A stretch of DNA of 64,000 nt, from NCBI RefSeq assembly GCF_963676685.1, contig NC_092357.1, positions 17,349,607-17,413,606 of the forward strand. The letters are read 5' to 3'. Shown here piece by piece: positions 11,256 to 21,639 of the stretch. Position 1 is the stretch's first letter. Every line of letters begins with the position of its first letter. The stretch is from Mytilus edulis. Taxonomy: Eukaryota; Mollusca; Bivalvia; Mytilida; Mytilidae. Below the pieces are notes generated by a model. That model was given only the letters and a program-made list of their open reading frames with translations, was not told the DNA's origin and searched no databases. A program made the translations under genes and the position numbers.

Positions 11256-12278
11256 ATTTCATTATCTTTTGAGGCGAGACGTATAGAGACACAGACACGT
11301 TAACTTTTATTTCTATAGAAGTCGCTCTTCACTATACTACTACCTGTCGATACATTTATTTTTGGCATTGCACAAGTCATGTCTTCTTTGAATATTAATG
11401 ACGTTAAAATACTAAATCCCTGTGATGTGTTTTAGTCGATTTTAGTCTCTGATGCATGATTTTTTATTATTTATTGGTTTTGGCTTTTAACTAGCTGTCA
11501 GTAACTGCGAGTACTCTCAAATCGTATTTTCTTGTTAATTCGACCTGTTGATACTGCTTATAATGCTTTTTTGTTATTTTTTATTTATATGGATCTTGTC
11601 TGTACACCAGCTTTCATTATTTGTAATATCTTCAATTTTTCACTTATTCTTACAACATTTGTATAAACTTCAAGATTATAAAAAAACCTGTGTTTTTCTA
11701 AAGTGAACATTGATTGGTTAAATATTTCTCAGTCATGTCCTGTGTTTGAATTTGTTTGTTAGCTTTTTAGTCATGAATGTTTGTCTCTAATATTTAATTA
11801 ACTGTGCATTTGTATTCAGATATCGCAGATCAAATTTATTCGTTCATTGTTTAATCATACGTTTTTTGATTGAGTTAAGTCTGCCAATTGATATTTTATC
11901 GTATGTTTTTCTTTGTTGTGATGTTATGTTATTGTTTCAGAAAAAGGGAGAAGGTTTGGATCCATTAAAACGTTTAATCCCGCTGCAAATGTTTGCACCT
12001 GTCCTAAGTCAGGAATCTGATGTACAGTAGTTGTCGTTTGTTTATGTAATATATACGTGTTTCTCGTTTCTCGTTTTGTTTATATAGATTAGACCGTTGG
12101 TTTTCCCGTTTGAATGGTTTTACACTAGTAAATTTGGGGCCCTTTATAGCTTGTTGTTCGGTATGAGCCAAGGCTCCGTGTTGAAGGCCGTATTTTAACC
12201 TATAATGGTTTACTTTTTAAATTGTTATTTGTATGGAGAGTTGTCTCATTGGCACTCACACCACATCTTCCTATATCT
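10655..12278 (+). mobile_element. 5'-truncated Y-x-DD retroelement with full 3' end (T1 type)
   Basis: The element joins a 3' coding end (to 11,255) to a ~1-kb AT-rich 3' region that ends in the T1 tail (from about 11,960 to ATCTTCCTATATCT at 12,278). The left end cuts straight into coding sequence, as expected for 5' truncation during reverse transcription. Its T1 tail matches many solo tails in this window (minus-strand copies at 3.2, 6.4, 8.5, 25.4, 28.7 and 33.7 kb). Confidence 0.65.
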
Positions 12279-12284
12279 AAAAAC

Positions 12285-12560
12285 GGTTTTCCTTCGTAGC
12301 GTGCATTCCATCTACATAAGACAAACGTTTGAAATAGGCCAACATACGTTACTTGAACGCCCGATAAACGCTTAGGTACGCTTTCTTTTCGTACGCCCAA
12401 TTCACGCTTAAAGCTCGTTTTGCAAATGATACAAATATGATTGAAAGGTTAAATGCATCAAAAATTTATAGCGTATTGGCAGCGTACATGATTTTTTATC
12501 ACGCCGGCGTTTTTCTATCACGCCGTCGTACTTTGGGGCTATACGCTGATGTGAGACGTC
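12285..12560. other. CpG/ACGC-rich degenerate sequence, right of retroelement insertion
   Basis: It has the same ACGC/GCGT-rich texture as 10,250-10,645 (for example TACGTTACTTGAACGCCC and ATCACGCCGGCGTTTTTC). Open frames here on both strands are of low complexity and not gene-like. Confidence 0.45.
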
Positions 12561-12564
12561 GGTA

Positions 12565-12985
12565 TAGTGTATTACACAAATGCGACCATTGTGAATCAAC
12601 ATTTCAAAACAACACGCATCTTAATGGGCTTAAAAGCTGCCAGCATTGTAGAGGTCCTGATCTGTACTCGTAGTTCCATTCAGCTTAAAGGCAGAACTGG
12701 CCTGGCTTACCATATTTAGAATGTAATGGGAGCTTTTAATCACACCTGCCCGTTTTGTAGTAAATCATTTCTACATAAACAGAACTTTGATGGCCATGTA
12801 AACAACCCAGATTAATATGGAAAATGCAAAAAGTAATTTTTGCACAAACATAATTCAAAGCACGAGACACCAAGCGACTAAAAATAAAAACGACAACGAC
12901 TATCAGTGAGATTTACAGGAGTTTGCAACTTCAAAAGGTCTAACGAATCACAAAGAGAGAAACGTGTCAATATTGTTGGAAAACG
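12565..12985 (+). pseudogene. Degenerate C2H2 zinc-finger array
   Basis: Several finger-like segments lie in line but in broken frames. KCDHCESTFQNNTHLNGLK at about 12,579-12,635 has C-x2-C and the hydrophobic spacing. HTCPFCSKSFLHKQNFDGHV at about 12,741-12,800 has C-x2-C-x12-H, but the last histidine is lost and a stop follows. A segment around 12,820-12,880 reads KCKK, stop, FLHKHNSKH. EFATSKGLTNHKERNV occurs at about 12,920-12,970. C2H2 fingers normally bind DNA or RNA; here stops and lost ligands mean no functional protein. It may be a retrocopy or a fragment of a transposon-borne finger gene. The fingers are recognisable individually; the parent gene is unknown. Confidence 0.5.
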
Positions 12986-13344
12986 TATATATGTGGCTAG
13001 TTAGTTTTTATAGACATATGTAAAGTCATACATCGATATAAATATTTAAGTAATCAACTTAGGTCCAATTATCACATTAATCTACAATGAATTGTCTTCG
13101 CATCTTCGAAAATTCGAAAAGTGATTTTTTTCATATTTTAGAAACGTAATCAATTACAATTTTCCAATGATCCTTTATTCTACAATAGACCTACTCGCAT
13201 GCGACAGCGAAAATGTATTATTTGAATTCACACTTTACTGTGAGTTGTGCGTTTGTTCGTCTACATTGGCTATATGTACCTATATAGGGGAGAGGGCATA
13301 TCTCAAAAACATGTTTAATAAATAAAGGCAACAGTAGTATACCG

Positions 13345-13514
13345 CTGTTCAAAAATCTCGCTGCAATTTTGCACCTGTCCCAAGTCAGGAGCATCTGGCC
13401 TTTGTTAGTCTGGTATGATTTTTAATTTTAGTTTCTTGTGTATAATTTGGATTTTAGTATGACGTCCATTATCACTGAACTAGTATGCAAATTTGTTGAG
13501 GGGCTAACTGAGGA
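13345..13514 (+). repeat. T3 retroelement tail, left half
   Basis: It matches the first half of the T3 copy at 26,145-26,425: CCTGTCCCAAGTCAGGAGC, TCTGGCCTTTGT, TATGACGTCCATTATCACTG. It ends at CTGAGGA, where an antisense retroelement fragment begins. The second half resumes at 14,132. Confidence 0.7.
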
Positions 13515-14131
13515 CAATAACAATCAAAACCAAGGAGTAAACGAAGACTCACCAAACCAAATGACATTTACATCAACAGTTATCAATAATAATTAATAAA
13601 CAATACGAACTCCACTAAAAACCGGGAGTGAAATCAGGTGCTCCGGAAGGGTAAGCATTTCCTGCACCGTATATGGCACCCGTCGTGTTATTTCTCTGAT
13701 CAGTTTCGGTAATGATGAAAGGTTATTATGACTGAGGAAGAATATCGAATATGATTTCTGACACACTTTTGTTCTAATGGCCATTCAGCTCATGATGGCG
13801 ACCGTAAAATTTCTTGAGGGATGACCTTAATTTAATTGATTCATAGCCCTGTCTTAGCAACTTTTGAGAAAGCAGTATTCCTCGTTCAACAAAATCAACG
13901 TACTTTAAGCTAGCTCTAGAGTAACGTATAAATTGAGACACATATAATCCATATGCTGGTGCCGCAGGGATGGTGCTAAACAGAAATGGAAAGTTGACTA
14001 TATGAACATTAAAATCATCGCGTTTGTCATAAATGTTGGTGTACAACCTACCATCAGTAGTCATTTCGAGAAAAAGGTCTAAATATGGAGCAGATTTATC
14101 TGTGTCGGTAGTATCTTTAATTTCAAGTTCA
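13515..14131 (-). mobile_element. Nested RT retroelement fragment (T2 type) inside T3
   Basis: On the minus strand it carries RT coding sequence (about 14,120 down to 13,774) and then a T2-type end (GCTTACCCTTCCGGAGCACC read in reverse near 13,640-13,660, and the GTGGAGTTCGT word). It splits the plus-strand T3 repeat exactly and is flanked by CTGAGGA at 13,508-13,514 and CTGAAGGA at 14,132-14,139, which looks like a target-site duplication. Confidence 0.6.
13774..14125 (-). pseudogene. RT thumb-region fragment
   Basis: The minus-strand frame encodes ELEIKDTTDTDKSAPYLDLF, then GRLYTNIYDKRDDFNVHIVN, a PAAPAYGLYVSQFIRYSRAS block and KKFYGRHHELNGH before a stop. It belongs to the same RT family as 4745-5130 and 10,655-11,255 but to the ELEIKDTTDT subtype. 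The frame appears to extend to 14,256, but the extra N-terminal part (MGNVSKRQQPEH, PHPEASFS) is only the reverse complement of the T3 repeat, so it is a chance fusion. The internal YGIS block seen in other copies is deleted here. Confidence 0.65.
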
Positions 14132-14262
14132 CTGAAGGATGCCTCCGGGTGCGGCATTCTCTTGCTACATTGAATACCCATTGGTGGCTTTCGGTTGTTG
14201 TCTTCTCTATGTTCGGGTTGTTGACGCTTTGACACATTCCCCATTTCAATTCTCAATTTTTT
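14132..14262 (+). repeat. T3 retroelement tail, right half
   Basis: It continues T3 with GATGCCTCCGGGTGCGG, TTGTTGTCTTCTCTATG and GACACATTCCCCATTTC. It ends at TCTCAATTTT (14,251-14,260), 15 bases before the splice acceptor of the ankyrin exon. Confidence 0.7.
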
Positions 14263-14275
14263 TCATTTTATGCAG

Positions 14276-14362
14276 GATTTAATAGATGCCGCTGTCTGCG
14301 GACACACAGAAAAGTTACAGAATTGTCTAGAAAGCGGAGCAAATATAAATTTTAAAAACTGG
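14276..14362 (+). CDS. Ankyrin-repeat exon of a host gene (internal exon)
   Basis: An 87-base exon lies between a strong acceptor (TTTCATTTTATGCAG, 14,261-14,275) and a consensus donor (GTAAGT from 14,363). It is 29 codons in phase 0 at both ends: DLIDAAVCGHTEKLQNCL then ESGANINFKNW. This is one ankyrin repeat: the first helix (LIDAAVCGHTEKL), second helix (QNCLESGA) and the N-IN-K hairpin leading to the next repeat. Ankyrin repeats are helix-turn-helix modules for protein binding. The plus-strand exon at 7781-7824 has matching phase and could precede it. No further ankyrin exon is visible up to the satellite, so the rest of the gene is outside the window or the copy is incomplete. A TE tail abuts the acceptor. 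Confidence 0.7.
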
Positions 14363-14454
14363 GTAAGTTATATGAATACTATAGAATTATAGTTTTCTTT
14401 TGTTGGATTATAAAAAAGGTAAAGTAACAAAAATACCAACTTACGATAATTAAT

Positions 14455-14830
14455 CAAAACGAAAAGTACTCAATGGCAAAATCAAAAGCTGAAACACATC
14501 AAACAAATGGAAACAACCGGCACACTCCTGACATGTGTAGAACATGTTGAATATTAACTGGTTGTATTGCTAGCTTAACCTCTAACCACCCTTTCGTGTA
14601 AAATTCCCAAGTCATAGATACCAGGACTAAATTTTGTATAAACGCCAGACGCGCGTTTCGTCTACAAAAGACTCAACAGTGACGCTCGAATCCATAACAT
14701 TTTAAAAGGGTCAAATAAAGTACGAAGTTGAAGAGCATTAAGGACCAAAATTCTTAAAAGTTTTGCTAAATACAGCCAAGGTAATCTATGCCTGAGGTAG
14801 AAAAGCCTAAGTATTTCATAAATTTAAAAC
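14455..14830. repeat. Two interspersed repeat fragments
   Basis: 14,470-14,590 shares AATGGCAAAATCAAAAGCT and a TCCTGA word with 52,755-52,905. 14,620-14,830 contains GCCAGACGCGCGTTTCGTC and GAAGTTGAAGAGCATTAAGG, a repeat I recognise as common in mussels. A minus-strand fragment of it lies at 32,960-33,055, and a short decayed one near 3095-3135. Confidence 0.6.
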
Positions 14831-15189
14831 AGTTAAATTATAAATATAACCGTAAATGCATGAATCTCATGTTTTTCTATCACGCAAAGCATTACCTGAA
14901 ATATATTTTTAACAGATATTGATATGGATAAGATTAGTACAATATTCTAACAACAATATAATTTACATACAGAACGGAGATACTTAAATGAAATGCTTGT
15001 ACTTTTGATTGGGCCAAACGGGATTATCTTAAACGGTTCAATGTAAATAAACGCGAGGTACAGCTATCTGCACTGTCTTTTTAAACTGAGTTGTATATGC
15101 TGTTCATATTTAGTGTTTTTTGAACACTGCCCGAGGTTAAAGGAGAGTTGAGGGCTCGCTAACATGTTCGACTCCGCCGCATTCTTTAT

Positions 15190-15300
15190 TATTTGTTTTC
15201 ATTGTTGAAAGCCGTACGGTTTTAACTTCCATTATCATTTGTTGAACTAAGGTGTATATTTGTCTCGTTGGCAACCAATTAACTCACATTTTATTACTGT
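15190..15300 (+). repeat. Retroelement tail fragment (T1-like)
   Basis: The words GTTGAAAGCCGTACGGTT and TTGTCTCGTTGGCAACCAAT are a diverged version of the T1-type 3' end (GAAGGCCGTA, TTGTCTCATTGGCACTCA). Confidence 0.45.
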
Positions 15301-17936
15301 ACTGGGAAATAACAACATCAGTGTCACCAAATGACTGCAACACTGCGAGAAAATCCCGCACCATGAGTTGGGCTGCAGCTGGCCTGTAAACAATATTTTA
15401 TTTAGGTATTTTCTTTAAACAAATGCATTCATTCATTCATGTGTCATACAATATGTAATATTGACAATTTCTTTATGCAATATGATATCGGGTACCAGTT
15501 TGACTGAAATCTTACTGTTTTATATCCTTTCATGCAATAGTTTCACTATGATATATGTCATGATGATATACTACTAAAACCCTAACGAGAAGATTTGTGC
15601 TTAATTTTAATATGATGATAACAAACAGAACGTATCTATTGCTTTAAATTTATTATTTATGTGTTTAAAAAATACATGTTCATGTGGATTTGTTTGTTAG
15701 ATGTCTTTAATACACTCTTTTTATGACTCGAACGTTTTCAATTTATGTTCACTTGTTTAAATCTAAACACTCAAAATTCAAACCATCGATCAACAATTTT
15801 CAGTCACGAATTTGAATGATACTAATGCAGATATAGTTGAAGATTGAGTCAAAACTGTGAAAATAATGTTGAGAAGGAAACAAATAGCGAAAGGGTGAGG
15901 ACAATTTTTGTTCTCATTCATTTTTAATATTTGTAAAAATAAAGCATACATTTTGTACTGACAATTAATTGCCAATGGAAATTCATCAAACAATTATAAA
16001 GTAAAATAAATTAGTGCCTGCTATATGTTTTAACATTGGCATCAGTCACCAATCCGACACAATTGATGTTGAATGATTCATGTATTAGCACATTTATAGT
16101 ACGTGTATATATTTAGGACTCCTAACAACGATGGTACTCCAAACCGCAATGGTAACGCTGAGATGCGATGGTTTGACGCTTAAGGTGGCTCACCCCAATA
16201 AAGAACCCCGATATAATTTTTTTATTTTCACATATTTTGTAGATTTCTTTTTGCTGAATCCGAAAATGCAAAGAAAAAAGGGGTCACTAGGCTCGTTTTT
16301 CCATCAAATTGAAGCGAAATGTGCGATTTTGACCCTAAAATTTCCCCGGTTATTTTTTTTTAAAAACGGATATGTTAAAGCTATGTTAATTTTGAACATT
16401 TTAAGGTAAATTAAAATGGGGGGCACCAAACTTTTTAAAATGTTACGAGCTGTTGTTTAACTCCTCTACCCCATGTGGTCTGATTTCTATGCACTCAATT
16501 ATTTACTTTGTTGTAAATTCTTTATTTATGGCTTTAATAAAATGATGTTTGTTATGTTATAAATGTGATTAAAGTATTACTATTTGTTAGAAAACGGTAT
16601 TTTTTAGCGCGAGTTGTTTCCCTCTAACTTGGCGCTCTTATCGGACAACAAAAATTTCAGGGTCGCCATTGCTGAGCAATCTACCGCACTGATGAATACG
16701 ACCATATACATAAATAACAGATATAGTGACGAATAGACAACGATGAAGGTAGAGTTATTACATAAGAAAAAATAGATTTCGATATATTAGGCAGCAATAT
16801 GTTTTCAGTATCACGAAAAATACAAAGTGGGGGGTTGCCTCAAAATACTCGCCACTGTAGAAACTTACTGCGGCTGAAACCTTGCATGGGCTATTTTTTG
16901 GTTCTGCATATAATCTTAATGGATGGTAATGTTTTTATGTGTTTAAAGAGAAGGGATCGATGAAGGATCCAATGTCCTTTTCCGCTACCGTTAACTTCAA
17001 GTTTTAGTCTTGATTCGTAAAATATAATTTCGTAGCCACGCTAGGGTCAAATGAAGTAAAGTATTTATCGTAAACGTCTAATATGTTAAACATGTACATG
17101 TACATGATGTAATAAGTAAATTATATTATGTGAGTCACCCGAACAAGGGTCAATGATTCTCACTCCCTCCCCAACTCCTGTTTCCCCCACTTTTCCTCTA
17201 GAATTTCCCCCTTACTTACACTTCCATCATGTTCATCCCATCCCCCTTACTCCCAGACAACAATGGACAAAAAAAATGACAAAATATGTTTCAAGAATCT
17301 TCATCCACCCTCACCCTCTTTTCGAATTCTTGTCCTTTTATCCTGACACTAAAATATCTTATAACCCCTTTTTTCTACTTCCTGATCCCTCATTCCCATG
17401 TTCCCTTAGTAGGCTAACTACTGTACACCGCAAGGGATTCAATCAATATTGTTTGTTTGTTTGTTTTCTTAAGAACTCGGCTACAGTCAGAGGCATACAT
17501 TTGTATGGATGGATTTGTCCTGATCATAAAATGTCATATTGCGAATAAAAATATATGTGTGTTTCCTTTTACCTACCTACATGTAACCTATATTTTTTAA
17601 TTTAAGCTTGAATTTTTGTACCTTCAATTAAGCATTTTTTGTCACTTTTCAACAAGTCCTGTTTAAGTCAGATTTTCTCTCTCGTAAACTTAATGTAAAA
17701 AAATTGTTAAATAAAAAAAAAAATATCTATACCTAGCCTATTTTTTTTTCAAAAATTCAAAGATTTATTAGCATGATTAGGAAAAACCAAATATCAATTA
17801 ATTTGGCCTAAGGTCGTGTATCAAATAAAACATAAATGAAGAATGGCTTATCTTGTTTACCAATTAACACAAACATTTTAGTTGTATTTAAAAAGTTGAA
17901 CTTTTCTGACAGAATTTTACTGATATTTAATTGCAG
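15301..17936. other. No recognisable gene
   Basis: The region is AT-rich and has no exon I can support. 15,427-15,440 is a short ATTC run. The frame 17,153-17,548 (131 codons) is a C- and T-rich pyrimidine stretch with Pro/Phe/Ser bias; it has no domain, no splice context, and probably arises from composition. Confidence 0.4.
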
Positions 17937-18312
17937 GCTCCAATGACATGTTAGAGGAAGAAGTAATTTATTGTGAAACATCATGGAATGTTCAACTTTA
18001 TTTGGAAATTATTGGCAAAGTACTGAGTCCGGCAGAATTTACACCAGAAGCCAGTATCATCTTTTCTTGCAATTGGGAACTATATGTAAACTGCTGAAAC
18101 ATGAGAACAACATTAGAAGCTTAGATCAACAATATGTGGAACTACATCACCATGTATAGAATAATTAAAGTACATGCACTGTCAGAATCCATATCGGAAT
18201 CAATCTACACTTGGTGTCTATATGCAATATGTTGTCAGAATCCATTTTCTAAAGAAGCAAAAGATCAATTATAGTTTGAACTGTATGCTTTACTGCTGGC
18301 AAACTCAATAAA
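17937..18312 (+). pseudogene. Possible terminal exon or gene fragment with poly(A) signal
   Basis: An acceptor-like TGATATTTAATTGCAG precedes 17,937. In phase 2 the sequence is open for 52 codons: SNDMLEEEVIYCETSWNVQL through FTPEASIIFSCNWELYVNC, with a stop at 18,095. AATAAA follows at 18,307-18,312. The composition is protein-like, but I recognise no family. It does not match the phase of the ankyrin exon, so it would belong to another transcript. It may equally be a fragment of an unidentified transposon gene. Confidence 0.25.
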
Positions 18313-18847
18313 AAAATTACAGGATCACAAAATGACCTACTTTATCTACCTGTCCCAATGATGAATACCGATTATTGAGTCTTGTAAAAAACCGTTGAAG
18401 AAGCATATTGATATATAGAAATAACGAAAATATATATATAGAACTGATCAGCTAAGGATTGTACATGTATACATTTCACCATTTACTAGTATATTGAAAT
18501 TAACAATGTTAATAAATGTCTTATAATTTGATTTCATATGATATTTCTTTTTAAAAGAGCTGTTTTAATTTAATTATTTTGCTCAGCTGCCTGTGGTGAA
18601 TATTTCTGAAATCATTATTCATGATATGAAGTTGTTTTTAATACACAAGGCAGCTAATGATATTTGGAAATATTGGAAATCATAATAATGGATATTATTG
18701 TCAAATTCATGTTTTGAAAGCTGGCGTTTTTCTAATACTAAGAGTACATGTACATGCACTAGGAAAGCTATTTTGATATGCTACATAGTGTTATCAATAG
18801 GTCTACTATATTTGGTGTATTGGAATGATTATTAAATGTATAAATTG

Positions 18848-19180
18848 AAATATTGATTAAGAGGAGGTGATATGATTGTAAATGAGACACTCCACAAGAG
18901 ACCAAATAACACAGAAATAACTATAGGTCTCCAAAACAGTCTTCAACAATGAATATGACCTATTCTGCACAGAAGGCCTTAAAATGACAAATGAACAATT
19001 TAAAAAAATTCAAATAAGAAAACTAACCGCAGAATTTATGTACAAAATAATGAATGAAAAACAAATATACCTATATACTGCAGGGTATATTTGTACGATG
19101 ACCTATGGTTGTTAATTTCTGTGTCATTTTTATCTATTGTGGAGAGTTGGCAATCATTTCACATCTTCTTTTTATACGCC
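18848..19180. repeat. Inverted pair of retroelement tails
   Basis: 18,848-18,925 and 19,105-19,180 are about 70-80 percent inverted copies of one tail (GTGGAGAGTTGGCAATCAT read + at the right; its complement with GAGACACTCCACAAGAGACC at the left). Between them lies further minus-strand T1-like sequence. Confidence 0.5.
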
Positions 19181-19480
19181 TGCAAAAAATAATCTATAAT
19201 CGTATTAAGGTACATGTATGATGTCGTCATCGTTCTGAAGATACACTGGTTTCCAGACAATAACTTTTGTTAAAGTGAAAAGATCTTTATGAAAATTTTT
19301 CAGAAGGTTAAATACTACAAAAAGAAGGTTGAGTTTTGTTTTGGTGATGATAGTCCAATCTGTTTAGGAATTTGGGGCCCAAAAGAAGCATTTTTCTAGT
19401 ATCAGGATAATAACTTGTGTATAATTGTTTTGATTGCTCTGAAATTGTACCACAATGTTTAATACCTCAAGTAGAAGGCT
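19170..19480 (+). repeat. Interspersed repeat starting TTTTTATACGCC
   Basis: It opens with TTTTTATACGCCTGCA and contains GAAGATACACTGGTTTCCAG. It belongs to a class of bivalve repeats bounded by ATACGCC/GGGCGTAT words; another member ends with GGGCGTATAAAAA at about 29,657-29,669. Confidence 0.45.
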
Positions 19481-21078
19481 GGGATTCATGCAGTATTGAG
19501 GGTTACTATCATAGACCGATAGACGGTCGGAATACCACGTCCCGGTTACGATTGGTCAATTTTCATCTACATGAAAAAGGGAAAAACAGCAAATTATTGA
19601 AGTGTCCTTTTATTTCTGCGTAAAATAAATAATCAATTTAGTTAAATGTGTTGCTGGATCCGTTGGTCTATTATATTGACACTTTCTTCAGGACTATAGA
19701 TTTTAAGCTGATATTTCATCCCTTTTACAACAGAAAATTGCAAACTAAAAAAATAACTATTAGCAAAATATGTAATAGGAAAATATCATATTAAATAGAA
19801 AACATTTACGCCGCCGAGGTCTTATATAGGACTAGTGTTCGGGAAACCCATAGACTTATGATACGAGAAAATTTGTTCGATATGTTCGTGCCCATTATTT
19901 GATTAAATGAAAATTTTACGTGTTACTGTTAAAGAAAATTGACATGTTCAAATTTGTTTTTGGAAAAAAAATGAATACTTAATTATTATCAAAATGTTGC
20001 AGTGGATGAATAGAATAGAATATTTTTATTTCCCAAATTACAGGGTCCATAAAGGGCATTAAATCAGATACAATTGATTTACATAATTGGTGACAACACA
20101 ATAGTAATAGCGGCATATACAGTATCGTATATATTTAGAATATAAACATTTGTCAGAATCGAGCTAAAAACCACATATATTTTGTGAATAAAAGAATTAC
20201 ATTATATGCTTTTATTTTCAAATTGTTTACTTGACTAAGTGTCAGTGTTTAAACCTGATCTCCTTAATTCAAAATAGTCACAAATATAACAGCCTAGTTT
20301 TTCCATAAGAGTAACATTTTCTTGGGTCAAGAGCCATTAAAATTTAGAAGATTTATTTAGATTTATACAATTATAACAACTATTAGAAATGTCTTCGAAA
20401 AACTCGTCATTTTAAATATCTTAAAGAGGGCATTCTAATAAAAACGAAGCTCATCTTCAACTTTACCAACTGAGCAATTAGAACAAAGACGCTCAGATCT
20501 TTCTATATGTTATTTTTAATATCTGTCTGTCTCAATTTTGAAAGAGTGAGCTCTTATTCTTAATTTTACAAATTGACTGTCTTGTTTTGAAGTCCTGTAA
20601 TTATAAATATTTTTCTTTTTTTTCACATTCTAGGGAAAAAAATCCTAACAAAACTTAGAAATTAAGATCTTTCAAGTAAAAAAAAAGTAATTAATATGAC
20701 AGTAACAAAATGTTATAAAACGCTAAAAGATAGCTTGAAAATGAACCCCGGTGGCTTTAAGCATACTATACGGGTTTTTTTTTTTTGTATTTGAAAGCCG
20801 TACGGTTACTGTAAACATGCAGTTGTTTATATCGATAATCCCTATCGTATGTTTACGGGTAAACATTGCGTCATTGGCAAGATATTTCTAAATTTCTTTT
20901 CGTCGAGACTTGGGTTTCCCCTGTGTTATAGTTATACTATTTATAAGTTTAAAACTAGTTAGTGAGAGTAGTTGTATAACGAGTTCTTGTTTTGATTAAA
21001 AATATATGCGGGTAATATATTCACGTGAAATACTTTGGCGGTTTAAAAAGTTGGGTTCCGTTAAATTATATAAAGAAA
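19481..21078. other. Mostly featureless; possible LINE 3' end at 20,005-20,075
   Basis: At 20,008-20,045 the run GAATAGAATAGAATATTTTT followed by a CCCAAATTACAGGG word looks like the reverse complement of a non-LTR element end with a short repeated tail. Otherwise I see nothing. Confidence 0.3.
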
Positions 21079-21276
21079 ATGTGTGGGTGTCATTTCATCG
21101 ATAGTGTTCACAGTAACTACGACTGTTTGCAGTTTGGTTCTGACAACGTTATGTCAAACTCCTATCCAGACCTAGATGTTAGAGATCCGACAGAATCTAG
21201 TGGTTATAATACCGAATTATCAACAGACGGTGTCGAAATTATCGACGTTACTGCGAGCAACAAAACCTATATCTAG
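21079..21276 (+). CDS. Small ORF, 65 codons, unknown function
   Basis: The frame is open upstream to a stop at 21,013, but the first ATG is at 21,079. It encodes a 65-residue acidic peptide starting MCGCHFIDSVHSNYDCLQFG and ending DVTASNKTYI, with an SSGYNTELSTDG stretch. Base use is more balanced than in the AT-rich flanks. There is no signal peptide or membrane segment, and I recognise no family. It could be a terminal exon of a larger gene (AAAAAG and ATATAAAG lie just upstream as possible acceptors, though pyrimidine tracts are poor), a stand-alone small gene, or chance. Confidence 0.25.
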   Translation: MCGCHFIDSVHSNYDCLQFGSDNVMSNSYPDLDVRDPTESSGYNTELSTDGVEIIDVTASNKTYI

Positions 21277-21639
21277 AGTTTTGTTTTATTTATTATACAA
21301 ATGATTTAGTAAAGAAATGTTTTAAATTTTGACGAGCATTGCGAGGGAGAATTTAATCATATATAAATTTTAAAGACATCATTATGCCGGTAGTTTAATG
21401 AAAATAGAGTGCGAACGTACTTAAGGGGCGAACGTAAATGATGAGAATGTGTGTTTTGAAGCGAGCACATCGAATACCGTCGATGTCGTACATGTCAGTA
21501 TTTATATTTCCCTTTTTACAAATCGTGTATATTATGTGACAAATGAAGAAAGCATTGTATATTTCTGACCGTACGTACTTTTTGTTTTGTAGAACGTTTT
21601 GCATCGCTTCCCAGCAAACACAAAAATGTTTTTAAAAAG

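Noticed and set aside
14126..14256. N-terminal 43 residues of the 160-codon minus-strand ORF (MGNVSKRQQPEH...) as protein
   Set aside because: The same words appear at 26.4 kb and 34.2 kb as reverse-complemented T3 repeat DNA, outside any coding context.
17153..17548. 131-codon ORF as a gene
   Set aside because: It is a pyrimidine-rich low-complexity stretch with no domain, signal or splice support.
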